Assembly (NCBI GenBank): GCA_023614405.1
Contig: JAJUPC010000232.1
Location: 1-64,000 of the forward strand
Length of the DNA: 64,000 nucleotides
Reading direction: 5' to 3'
Source of the DNA: Avena insularis
Lineage: Eukaryota; Streptophyta; Magnoliopsida; Poales; Poaceae
The notes under the pieces were generated by a model, which worked only from the letters and a program-made list of their open reading frames with translations, ran no database searches and had not been told where the DNA came from. Made by a program: the position numbers and the translations under genes. How positions within the stretch are numbered: position 1 is the first letter of the stretch; the number at the start of each line of letters is the position of its first letter. Shown here piece by piece: positions 15,453-28,429 of this stretch.

Positions 15453-17288
15453 GCATGTGTGTTCTTTTCACATACCACATATGGATCCACCAGTGTCATT
15501 GCATGTGTGCTCTTTTCACAATCCACCCATGGATCCACCAGTGTCATTCCATGTGTGTTCTTTTTAGTACCAACAACCAGTGTCATTGCATGTGTGTTCT
15601 CTTCACATACCACCTATGGATCCACCAGTGTCATTGAAATGTGTATTATTTTCACAATCCAGCCATGGATCCACCAGTGTCATTGCATGTGTGTTCTTTT
15701 TAGTAACAACAACCAGAGTCATTTTGCATGTGTGATCTCTTCACATACCACCTTTGGATCCACCAGTGTCATTGCATGTGTGTTCTTTTTAGTAACAACC
15801 AGAGTCATTTTGCATGTGTGTTCTTCTCACATACGACCTATGGATCCACCAGTGTCATTGCATGTGTGTTCTTTTCACTAACAACAACCAGATTCATTGC
15901 ATGTGTGTTCTTTTCACATACCACATATGGATCCACTAGTGTCATTGAAATGCGTGTTCTCTACAGAGACCACACATGGATCCACCAGTGTCATTGCATG
16001 TGTGTTCTTTTTAGTAACAACAACCAGTCATTTTGCATGTGTGTTCATTTCACATACCACTTATGGATCCACCAGTGTCATTGCATGTGTGTTCTCTTCA
16101 CAATCCACCTATGGATCCACCAGTGTCATTGCATGTGTGTTCTTTTTAGTAATAACAACTAGTGTCATTGCATGTGTGTTCTCTTCAGAGACCACGCATG
16201 GATCCACCAGTGTCATTGCATGTGTGTTCTTTTTACTAACAACAACAAGAGTCATTGAAATGTGTGCTTTCTTCAGAGACCACCCATGGATCCACTAGTG
16301 TCATTGCATGTGTGTTGTTTTTAGTAACAACAACAAGAGTCATTGAAATGTGTGCTGTCTTCAGAGACCACACATGGATCCACCAGTGTCATTGCATATG
16401 TGTTGATTTTAGTAACAACAACCAGAGTCATTTTGCATGTGTGTTCTTCTCACATACCACCTATGGATCCACCAGTGTCATTGCATGTGTGTTCTCTTCA
16501 CAATCCACCTATGGATCCACCAGTGTCATTGCATGTGTGTTCTTTTTAGTAACAACAACCAGAGTCATTTTTCATGTGTGTTCTTTTCACATACCACCTA
16601 TGGATCCACTAGTGTCATTGCATGTGTGTTCTCTTGACAATCCACCTATGGATCCACCAGTGTTATTGCATGTTTGTTCTTTTTAGTAACAACAACCAGA
16701 GTCATTTTGCATGTGTGATCTCTTCACATACCACCTATGGATCCACCAGTGTCATTGCATGTGTGTTCTTTTTAGTAACAACCAGGGTCATTTTGCATGT
16801 GTGTTCTTCTCACATACCACCTGTGGATCCACCAGTGTCATTGCATGTGTGTTCTTTTCACTAATAACAACCAGAGTCATTGCATGTCTGTTCTTTTCAC
16901 ATACCACATATGGATCCACCAATGTCATTGAAATGCGTGTTCTCTACAGAGACCACACATGGATCCACCAGTGTCATTGCATGTGTGTTCTTTTTAGTAA
17001 CAACAACCAGTCATTTTGCTTGTGTGTTCTTTTCACATACCACCTATGGATCCACCAGTGTCATTGCATGTGTGTTCTCTTCACAATCCACCTATGGATC
17101 CACGAGTGTCATTGCATGTGTGTTCTTTTTAGTAACAACAAAAAGTGGCATTGCATGTGTGTTCTCTTCAGAGACCACACATGGATCCACCAGTGTCATT
17201 GCATGTGTGTTCTTTTTCCTAACAACAACAAGAGTCATTGAAATGTGTGCTCTATTCAGATACCACACATGGATCCATCAGTGTCATT

Positions 17289-17366
17289 GCATGTGTGTTC
17301 TTTTCACTAACAATAACCAGAGTCATTGCATGTGTGTTCTTTTCACTAACAATAACCAGAGTCATT
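17289..17366. repeat. Tandem duplication of the same 39-bp monomer
   Basis: Two consecutive 39-bp copies of the CACTAACAATAACCAGAG monomer begin at 17289 and 17328. This is the intermediate copy number between the triplicate at 15336 and the single copy at 20193. Confidence 0.93.
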
Positions 17367-20300
17367 GCATGTGTGTTCTTTTCACATACCACATATGGAT
17401 CCACCAGTGTCATTGCATGTGTGCTCTTTTCACAATCCACCCATGGATCCACCAGTGTCATTGCATGTGTGTTCTTTTTCGTACCAACAACCAGTGTCAT
17501 TGCATGTGTGTTCTCTTCACATACCACCTATGGATCCACCAGTGTCATTGAAATGTGTATTATTTTCACAATCCACACATTGATCCACCAGTGTCATTGC
17601 ATATGTGTTTTTTTAGTAACAACAACCAGAGTCATTTTGCATGTGTTATCTCTTCACATACCACCTATTGATCCACTAGTGTTATTGCATGTGTGTTCTT
17701 TTTAGTAACAACAACTAGAGTCATTGAAATGTGTGTTCTTCTCACATACCACCTATGGATCCACCAGTGTCATTGAAATGTGTATTATTTTCACAATCCA
17801 CCCATTGATCCACCAGTGTCATTGCATGTGTGTTCTTTTGAGTAACAACCAGAGTCATTTTGCATGTGTGATCTCTTCACGTACCACCTATTGATCCACC
17901 AGTGTCATTGCATGTGTGTTCATTTCACTAACAACAACCAGAGTCATGGCATGTGTGTTCTTTTCACATACCACATATGGAGCCACCAGTGTGATTGAAA
18001 TGTGTGTTCTCTACAGAGACCACACATGGATGCACTAGTGTCATTGCATGTGTGTTCTATTTAGTAACAACCAGAGTCATTTTGCATGTGTGTTCTTTTC
18101 ACATACCACATATGCATCCACCAGTGCCATTGCATGTGTGTTCTTTTCACAATCCACACATGGATCCACCGGTGTCATTGCATGTGTGTTCTTTTTAGTA
18201 ACAACCAGAGTCATTTTGCATGTGTGTTCTTTTCACATACCACCTATGGATCCACCAGTGTCATTGCATGTGTTTTCTTTTCACAATCCACCCATGGATC
18301 CCACCAATGTCATTTTGCATGTGTGTTCTTTTTAGTAACAACAACCAGAGTAATTTTGCATGTGTGTTCTCTTCACATACCACCTATGGATCCACCAGTG
18401 TCATTGCATGTGTGTTCTTTTTAGTAACAACAACCAGAGTCTTTTTGCATGTGTGTTCTTTTCACATACCACCTATGGATCCACCAGTGTCATTGTATGT
18501 GTGTTCTTTTCACAATCCACCCATGGATCCACCAGTGTCATTGCATGTGTGTTCTTTTTAGTAAAAACAACCAGAGTCATTTTGCATGTGTGTTCTTCTC
18601 ACATACCACCTATGGATCCACCAGTGTCATTGCATGTGTGTTTTTTTCACTAACAACAACCAGATTCATTGCATGTGTGTTCTTTTCACATACCACATAT
18701 GGATCCACCAGTGTGATTGAAATGCGTGTTCTCTAGAGAGACCACACATGGATCCACCAGTGTCATTGCATTTGTGTTCTTTTTAGTAACAACAACCAGA
18801 GTCATTTTGCATGTGTGTTCTTCTCACATACCACCTATGGATCCACCAGTGTCATTGCATGTGTGTTCTTTTCACTAACAACAACCAGATTCATTGCATG
18901 TGTGTTCTTTTCACATACCACATACGGATCCCCACTGTTCATTGTAATGCGTGTTCTCTACAGAGACCACACATGGATCCACCAGTGTCATTGCATGTGT
19001 GTTCTTTTTAGTAACAACAACCAGTCGTTTTGCAAGTGTGTTCGTTTCACATACCACCTATGGATCCACCAGTGTCATTGCATGTGTGTTCTCTTCAGAG
19101 ACCACACATGGATCCACCAGTGTCATTGCATGTGTGTTCTTTTTAGTAATAACAACCAGTGTCATTGCGTGTGTTCTCTTGAGACAGACATGGATCCACC
19201 AGTGTCATTGCATGTGTGTTCTTTTTACTAACAACAATAAGAGTCATTGAAATGTCTGTTGTGTTCAGAAACCACACATGGATCCACCAGTGTCATTGCA
19301 TGTGTGTTGCTTTTAGTAACAACAACCAGAGTCATTTTGCATGTGCGTTCTTCTCACATACCACCTATGGATCCACCAGTGTCATTGCATGTGTGTTCTC
19401 TTCACAATCCACCTATGGATCCTCCAGTGTCATTGGATGTGTGTTCTTTTTAGTAACAACAACCAGAGTCATCTTGCATGTGTGTTCTTTTTACAAACCA
19501 CCTATGGATCCACAAGTGTGATTGCATGTGTGTTCTTTTCACAATCCACCCATGGATCCACCAGCGTCATTGCATATGTGTTCTTTTTACTAACAATAAC
19601 CAGAGTCATTTTGCATGTGTGATCTCTTCACATACCACCAATGGATCCACCAGTGTCATTGCATGTGTGTTCTTTTTAGTAACAACCAGAGTCATTTTGC
19701 ATGTGTGTTCTTCTCACATACCACCTATGGATCCACCAGTGTCATTGCATGTGTGTTCTTTTCACTAACAACAACCAGATTCATTGCATGTGTGTTCTTT
19801 TCACATACCACATATGGATCCACCAGTGTCATTGAAATGCGTGTTCTCTACAGAGACCACACATGGATCCACCAGTGTCATTGCATGTGTGTTCTTTTTA
19901 GTAACAACAACCAGTCATTTTGCATGTATGTTCTTTTCACAAACCACCTACGGATCCACCAGTGTCATTGCATGTGTGTTCTCTTCACAATCCACCTATG
20001 GATCCACCAGTGTCATTGCATGTGTGTTCTTTTTAGTAACAACAACCAGTGTCATTGCATGTGTGTTCTCTTCAGAGACCACACATGGATCCACCAGTGT
20101 CATTGCATGTGTGTTCTTTTTACAAACAACAACAAGAGTCATTGAAATGTGTGCTCTATTCAGATACCACACATGGATCCATCAGTGTCATTGCATGTGT
20201 GTTCTTTTCACTAACAATAACCAGAGTCATTGCATGTGTGTTCTTTTCACATACCACATATGGATCCACCAGTGTCATTGCATGTGTGCTCTTTTCACAA

Positions 20301-20429
20301 TCCACCCATGGATCCACCAGTGTCATTGCATGTGTGTTATTTTTAGTACCAACAACCAGTGTCATTGCATGTGTGTTCTATTCACATACCACCTATGGAT
20401 CCACTAGTGTCATTGAAATGTGTATTATT

Positions 20430-23400
20430 TTCACAATCCACCCATGGATCCACCAGTGTCATTGCATGTGTGTTTTTTTAGTAACAACAACCAGAGTCAT
20501 TTTGCATGTGTGTTCTTCTCACATACCACCTATGGTTCCACCAGTGTCATTGCATGTGTGTTCTTTTCAATAACAACAACCAGATTCATTGCATGTGTGT
20601 TCTTTTCACATACCACATATGGATCCACCAGTGTCATTTAAATGCGTGTTCTCTACAGAGACCACACATGGATCCACCAGTGTCATTGCATCTGTGTTCT
20701 TTTTAGTAACAACAACCAGTCGTTTTGCAAGTGTGTTCGTTTCACATACCACCTATGGATCCACCAGTGTCATTGCATGTGTGTTCTCTTCAGAGACCAC
20801 ACATGGATCCACCAGTGTCATTGCATGTGTGTTCTTTTTAGTAATAACAACCAGTGTCATTGCACGTGTGTTCTCTTCAGAGACGACACATGGATCCACC
20901 AGTGTCATTGCATGTGTGTTCTTTTTACTAACAACAATAAGAGTCATTGAAATGTCTGCTGTGTTCAGAAACCACACATGGATCCACCAGTGTCATTGCA
21001 TGTGTGTTGCTTTTAGTACCAACAACCAGAGATATTTTGCATGTGCGTTCTTCTCGCATACCACCTATGGATCCACTAGTGTCATTGCATGTATGTTCTC
21101 TTCACAATCCACCTATGGATCCACCAGTGTCATTGGATGTGTGTTCTTTTTAGTAACAACAACCAAAGTCATCTTGCATGTGTGTTCTTTTTACAAACCA
21201 CCTATGGATCCACCACTGTGATTGCATGTGTGTTCTTTTCACAATCCACCCATGGATCCACCAGTGTCATTGCATGTGTGTTCTTTTTAGTAACAACAAC
21301 TAGAGTCATTTTGCATGTGTGATCTCTTCACATACCACCTATGGATCCACCAGTGTCATTGCATGTGTGTTCTTTTTAGTAACAACCAGAGTCATTTTGC
21401 ATGTGTGTTCTTCTCACATACCACCTATGGATCCACCAGTGTCATTGCATGTGTGTTCTTTTCACTAACAGCAACCAGATTCATTGCATGTGTGTTCTTT
21501 TCACATACCACATATGGATCCACCAGTGTCATTGAAATGCGTGTTCTCTACAGAGACCACAAATGGATCCACCGGTGTCATTGCATGTGTGTTCTTTTTA
21601 GTAACAACAACCAGTCATTTTGCATGTATGTTCTTTTCATAAACCACCTACGGATCCACCAGTGTCATTGCATGTGTGTTCTCTTCACAATCCGCCTATG
21701 GATCCACCAGTGTCATTGCATGTGTGTTCTTTTTAGTAACAACAACCAGTGTCATTGCATGTGTGTTCTCTTCAGAGACCACACATGGATCCACCAGTGT
21801 CATTGCATGTGTGTTCTTTTTAGTAACAACAACCAGAGTCATTTTGCATGTGTGTTCTTCTCACATACCACCTATGGATCCACCAGTGTCATTGCATGTG
21901 TGTTATTTTCACTAACAACAACCAGAGTCATTTCATGTGTGTTCTTTTCACATACGACATATGGATCCACCAGGGTGATTGAAATGCGTGTTCTCTACAG
22001 AGACCACACATGGATCCACCAGTTTCATTGCATTTGTGTTCTTTTTAGTAACAACAACCAGAGTCATTTTGCATGTGTGTTCTTCTCACATACCACCTAT
22101 GGATCCACCAGTGTCATTGCATGTGTGTTCTTTTCAATAACAACAACCAGATTCATTGCATGTGTGTTCTTTTCACATACCACATATGGATCCACCAGTG
22201 TCATTTAAATGCGTGTTCTCTACAGAGACCACACATGGATCCACCAGTGTCATTGCATCTGTGTTCTTTTTAGTAACAACAACCAGTCGTTTTGCAAGTG
22301 TGTTCGTTTCACATACCACCTATGGATCCACCAGTGTCATTGCATGTGTGTTCTCTTCAGAGACCACACATGGATCCACCAGTGTCATTGCATGTGTGTT
22401 CTTTTTAGTAATAACAACCAGTGTCATTGCACGTGTGTTCTCTTCAGAGACGACACATGGATCCACCAGTGTCATTGCATGTGTGTTCTTTTTACTAACA
22501 ACAATAAGAGTCATTGAAATGTCTGCTGTGTTCAGAAACCACACATGGATCCACCAGTGTCATTGCATGTGTGTTGCTTTTAGTAACAACAACCAGAGAC
22601 ATTTTGCATGTGCGTTCTTCTCACATACCACCTATGGATCCACTAGTGTCATTGCATGTATGTTCTCTTCACAATCCACCTATGGATCCACCAGTGTCAT
22701 TGGTTGTGTGTTCTTTTTAGTAACAACAACCAGAGTCATCTTGTATGTGTGTTCTTTTTACAAACCACCTATGGATCCACCACTGTGATTGCATGTGTGT
22801 TCTTTTCACAATCCACCCATGGATCCACCAGTGTCATTGCATGTGTGTTCTTTTTAGTAACAACAACTAGAGTCATTTTGCATGTGTGATCTCTTCACAT
22901 ACCACCTATGGATCCACCAGTGTCATTGCATGTGTGTTCTTTTTAGTAACAACCAGAGTCATTTTGCATGTGTGTTCTTCTCACATACCACCTATGGATC
23001 CACCAGTGTCATTGCATGTGTGTTCTTTTCACTAACAGCAACCAGATTCATTGCATGTGTGTTCTTTTCACATACCACATATGGATCCACCAGTGTCATT
23101 GAAATGCGTGTTCTCTACAGAGACCACAAATGGATCCACCGGTGTCATTGCATGTGTGTTCTTTTTAGTAACAACAACCAGTCATTTTGCATGTATGTTC
23201 TTTTCACAAACCACCTACGGATCCACCAGTGTCATTGCATGTGTGTTCTCTTCACAATCCACCTATGGATCCACCAGTGTCATTGCATGTGTGTTCTTTT
23301 TAGTAACAACAACCAGTGTCATTGCATGTGTTTTTCTTCAGAGACCACACATGGATCCACCAGTGTCATTGCATGTGTGTTCTTTTTACTAACAACAACA
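20430..23400. repeat. 1,567-bp higher-order repeat, about 1.9 copies
   Basis: Many markers recur at a fixed offset of 1,567 bp. These include CTTTTCAATAACAACAACC (near 20565 and 22132), AGTCGTTTTGCAAGTG, AGAGACGACACATGG, AAGAGTCATTGAAATGTCTGC (20947 and 22514) and CTAACAGCAACCAG. The second copy is less complete and becomes indel-rich after about 23330. The edges are approximate. Confidence 0.85.
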
Positions 23401-26400
23401 AGAGTCATTGAAATGTGTGCTCTCTTCAGAGACCACACATGGATCCACCAGTGTCATTGCATGTGTGTTCTTTTCACTAACAACAACAGTCATCGCATGT
23501 GTTCTTTTTCACCACATATGGATCAACCAGTGTCATTGCATGTGTGCTCTTTTCACAATCCACCAATGGATCCACCAGTGTCATTGCATGTGTGTTCTTT
23601 TTAGTACCAACAACCAGTGTCATTGCATGTGTGTTCTCTTCACATACCACCTATGGATCCACCAGTGTCATTGAGATGTGTATTATTTCACAATCCAATC
23701 ATGGATCCACCAGTGTCATTGCATGTGTGTTTTTTTAGTAACAACAACCAGAGTCATTTTGCATGTGTGATCTCTTCACATACCACCTATTGATCCACTA
23801 GTGTCATTGCATGTGTGTTCTTTTTAGTAGCAACAACCAGAGTCATTGAAATGTGTGTTCTTCTCACATACCACCTATGGATCCACCAATGTCATTGAAA
23901 TGTGTATTATTTTCACAATCCACCCATGGATCCACCAGTGTCATTGCATGTGTGTTCTTTTTAGTAACAACTAGAGTCATTTTGCATGTGTGATCTCTTC
24001 ACATACCACGTATTGATCCAGCAGTGTCATTGCATGTGTGTTCTTTTTAGTAACAACAACCAGAGTCATTGAAATGTGTGTTCTTCTCACATACCACCTA
24101 TGGATCCACCAGTGTCATTGCATGTGTGTTCATTTCACTAACAACAACCAGAGTAATTGCATGTGTGTTCTTTTCACATACCACATATGGATCCACTAGT
24201 GTGATTGAAATGTGTGTTCTCTACAGAGACCATACATGGATCCACTAGTGTCATTGCATGTGTGTTCTATTTAGTAACAACCAGAGTCATTTTGCATGTG
24301 TGTTCTTTTCACATACCACATATGCATCCACCAGTGCCATTGCATGTGTGTTCTTTTCACAATCCACCCATGGATCCACCGGTGTCATTGCATGTGTGTT
24401 CTATTTAGTAACAAATAGAGTCATTTTGCATGTGTGTTCTTTTCACATACCACATATGCATCCACCAGTGCCATTGCATGTGTGTCTTTTCACAATCCAC
24501 CCATGGATCCACCGGTGTAATTGCATGTGTGTTCTTTTTAGTAACAACCAGAGTCATTTTCCATGTGTGTTCTTTTCACATACCACCTATGGATCCACCA
24601 GTGTCATTGCATGTGTTTTCTTTCCACAATCCACCCATGGATCCCACCAATGTCATTTTGCATGTGTGTTCTTTTTAGTAACAACAACCACAGTAATTTT
24701 GCATGTGTGTTCTCTTCACATACCACCTATGGATCCACCAGTGTCATTGCATGTGTGTTCTTTTTAGTAACAACAACCAGAGTCTTTTTGCATGTGTGTT
24801 CTTTTCACATACCACCTATGGATCCACCAGTGTCATTGCATGTGTGTTCTTTTCACAATCCACCCATGGATCCACCAGTGTCATTGCATGTGTGTTCTTT
24901 TGAGTAACAACAACCAGAGTCATTTTGCATGTGTGTTCTTCTCACATACCACCTATGGATCCACCAGTGTCATTGCATGTGTGTTCTTTTCACTAACAAC
25001 AACCAGAGTCATTGCATGTGTGTTCTTTTCACATACCACATATGGATCCACCAATGTGATTGAAATACGTGTTCTCTACAGAAACCACACATGTATCCAC
25101 CAGTTTCATTGCATTTGTGTTCTTTTTAGTAACAACAACCAGAGTCATTTTGCATGTGTGTTCTTCTCACATGCCACCTATGGATCCACCAGTGTCATTG
25201 CATGTGTGTTCTTTTTAGTAACAACAACCAGTGTCATTGCATGTGTGTTCTCTTCAGAGACCACACATGGATCCACCAGTGTCATTGCATGTGTGTTCTT
25301 TTTACTAACAACAACAAGAGTCATTGAAATGTGTGCTCTATTCAGATACCACACATGGATCCATCAGTGTCATTGCATGTGTGTTCTTTTCACTAACAAA
25401 AACCAGAGTCATTGCATGTGTGTTCTTTTCACATACCACATATGGATCCACCAGTGTCATTGCATGTGTGCTCTTTTCACAATCCACCCATGGATCCACC
25501 AGTGTCATTGCATGTGTGTTATTTTTAGTACCAACAACCAGTGTCATTGCATGTGTGTTCTCTTCACATACCACCTATGGATCCACCAGTGTCATTGAAA
25601 TGTGTATTATTTTCACAATCCACCCATGGATCCACCAGTGTCATTGCATGTGTGTTTTTTTAGTAACAACAACCAGAGTCATTTTGCATGTGTGATCTCT
25701 TCACATACCACCTATTGATCCACTAGTGTCATTGCATGTGTGTTCTTTTTAGTAACAACAACCAGAGTCATTGAAATGTGTGTTCTTCTCACATACCACC
25801 TATGGATCCACCAATGTCATTGAAATGTGTATTATTTTCACAATCCACCCATGGATCCACCAGTGTCATTGCATGTGTGGTTTTTTAGTAACAACAACCA
25901 GAGTCATTTTGCATGTGTGATCTCTTCACATACCACCTATTGATCCACTAGTGTCATTTCATGTGTATTCGTTTTAGTAACAACAACCAGAGTCATTGAA
26001 ATGTGTGTTCTTCTCACATACCACCTATGGATCCACCAATGTCATTGAAATGTGTATTATTTTCACAATCCACCCATGGATCCACCAGTGTCATTGCATG
26101 TGTGTTCTTTTTAGTAACAACTAGAGTCATTTTGCATGTGTGATCTCTTCACATACCACCTATTGATCCACCAGTGTCATTGCATGTGTGTTCTTTTTAG
26201 TAACAACCAGAGTCATTGCATGTGTGTTCTTTTCACATACCACATATGGATCCACCAGTGTGATTGAAATGTGTGTTCTCTACAAAGACCATACATGGAT
26301 CCACTAGTGTCATTGCATGTGTGTTCTATTTAGTAACAAACAGAGTCATTTTGCATGTGTGTTCTTTTCACATACCACATATGCATCCACCGGTGTCATT

Positions 26401-27390
26401 GCATGTGTGTTCTTTTCACAATCCACCCATGGATCCACCGGTGTCATTGCATGTGTGTTCTTTTTAGTAACAACCAGAGTCATTTTGCAAGTGTGTTCTT
26501 TTCACATACCACCTATGGATCCACCAGTGTCATTGCATGTGTTTTCTTTTCACAATCCACCCATGGATCCCACCAATGTCATATTGCATGTGTGTTCTTT
26601 CTAGTAACAACAACCAGAGTAATTTTGCATGTGTGTTCTCTTCACATACCACCTATGGATCCACCAGTGTCATTGCATGTGTGTTATCTCTAGTAACAAC
26701 AACCGGAGTCTTTTTGCATGTGTGTTCTTTTCACATACCACCTATGGATCCACCAGTGTCATTGTATGTGTGTTCTTTTCACAATCCACCCATGGATCCA
26801 CCAGTGTCATTGCATGTGTGTTCTTTTTAGTAACAACAACCAGAGTCATTTTGCATGTGTGTTCTTCTCACATACCACCTATGGATCCACCAGTGTCATT
26901 GCATGTGTGTATTTTTCACTAACAACAACCAGAGTCATTGCATGTGTGTTCTTTTCACATACCACAGATGGATCCACCAGTGTGATTGAAATGCGTGTTC
27001 TCTAGAGAGACCACACATGGATCCACCAGTGTCATTGCATTTGTGTTCTTTTTAGTAACAACAACCAGAGTCATTTTGCATGTGTGTTCTTCTCACATAC
27101 CACCTATGGATCCACCAGTGTCATTGCATGTGTGTTCTTTTCACTAACAATAACCAGATTCATTGCATGTGTGTTCTTTTCACATACCACATATGGATCC
27201 ACCAGTGTGATTGAAATCGTGTTCTCTAGAGACCACACATGGATCCACCAGTGTCATTGCATTTGTGTTCTTTCTAGTAAGAACAACCAGAGTCATTTTG
27301 CATGTGTGTTCTTCTCACATACCACCTATGGATCCACTAGCGTCATTGCATGTGTGTTCTTTTCACTAACAACAACCAGATTCATTGCAT
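22990..27390. repeat. 4.4-kb block, first copy of a 9.26-kb-offset duplication
   Basis: This block matches 32238-36650 monomer for monomer. The offset is 9,248 bp at its left side and 9,257-9,260 bp over most of its length, so only one or two small indels separate the copies. Rare shared markers include GATGTGTATTATTTCACAATCC (one T short, near 23676 and 32934), TATGCATCCACCAGTGCC, CACCACAGTAATTTTGC, ACTAACAATAACCAGATTC (near 27145 and 36405) and CTCTAGAGAGACC. Part of the block (24.05-24.91 kb) has a third copy at 49.64-50.50 kb. Confidence 0.85.
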
Positions 27391-27970
27391 GTGTGTTCTT
27401 TTCACATACCACATATGGATCCACAGTGTCATTGAAATGTGTTCTCTCTGAGACCACACATGGATCCACCAGTGTCATTGCATGTGTGTTCTTTTAGTAA
27501 CAACAACGGTCGTTTTGCAAGTGTGTTCTTCACATACCACCTATGGATCCACCAGTGTCATTGCATGTGTGTTCTTTTCACTAACAACAGAACAGATTCA
27601 TTGCATGTGTGTTGTTTTCACATACCACATATGGATCCACCAGTGTCATTGAAATGTGTTCTCTCTGAGAGACCACAAATGGATCCACGGTGTCATTGCA
27701 TGTGTGTTCTTTTTAGTAACAACAACCAGTCATTTTGCATGTATATTCTTTTCACAAACCACCTACGGATCCACCAGTGTCATTGCATGTGTGTTCTCTT
27801 CACAAACCACCAATGGATCCACCAGTGTCATTGCATGTGTGTTCTTTTTAACAACAACAGTGTCATTGCATGTGTGTTCTCTTCAGAGACCACACATGGA
27901 TCCACCGATGTCATTGCATGTGTGTTCTTTTACTAACAACAACAAGAGTCATTGAAATGTGTGCTTCTTT
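27200..27970. repeat. Indel-rich patch of the satellite
   Basis: The monomers here are the same kinds as at 29.2-30.0 kb and 31.8-32.7 kb but carry many 1-4 bp deletions. Examples are CCACAGTG for CCACCAGTG, GAAATCGTG for GAAATGCGTG, CTCTCTGAGACC for CTCTACAGAGACC, and TTTTTAACAACAACAGTG for TTTTTAGTAACAACAACCAGTG. The density of small deletions is far above that of the flanking array. Either this is an old, decaying segment or the consensus sequence is poor here. Confidence 0.7.
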
Positions 27971-28429
27971 CAGAGACCACACATGGATCCACCAGTGTCA
28001 TTGCATGTGTGTTCTTTTCACTAACAACAACCAGAGTTATTGCATATCTGTTCTTTTCTCATACCACATATGGATCAACCAGTGTCATTGCATGTGTGCT
28101 CTTTTCACAATCCACCCATGGATCCACCAGTGTCATTGCATGTGTGTTCTTTTTAGTACCAACAACCAGTGTCATTGCATGTGTGTTCTCTTCACATACC
28201 ACCTATGGATCCACCAGTGTCATTGAAATGTGTATTATTTTCACAATCCACCCATGGATCCACCAGTGTCATTGCATGTGTGTTTTTTTAGTAACAACAA
28301 CCAGAGTCATTTTGCATGTGTGATCTCTTCACATACCACCTATTGATCCACTAGTGTCATTGCATGTGTGTTCTTTTTAGTAACAACAACCAGAGTCATT
28401 GAAATGTGTGTTCTTCTCACATACCACCT

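Noticed and set aside
15299..15613. Minus-strand open frames of 60-104 codons such as this one
   Set aside because: They are the reverse complement of the same repeat, with the same THAMTLV-type period. They have no independent support.
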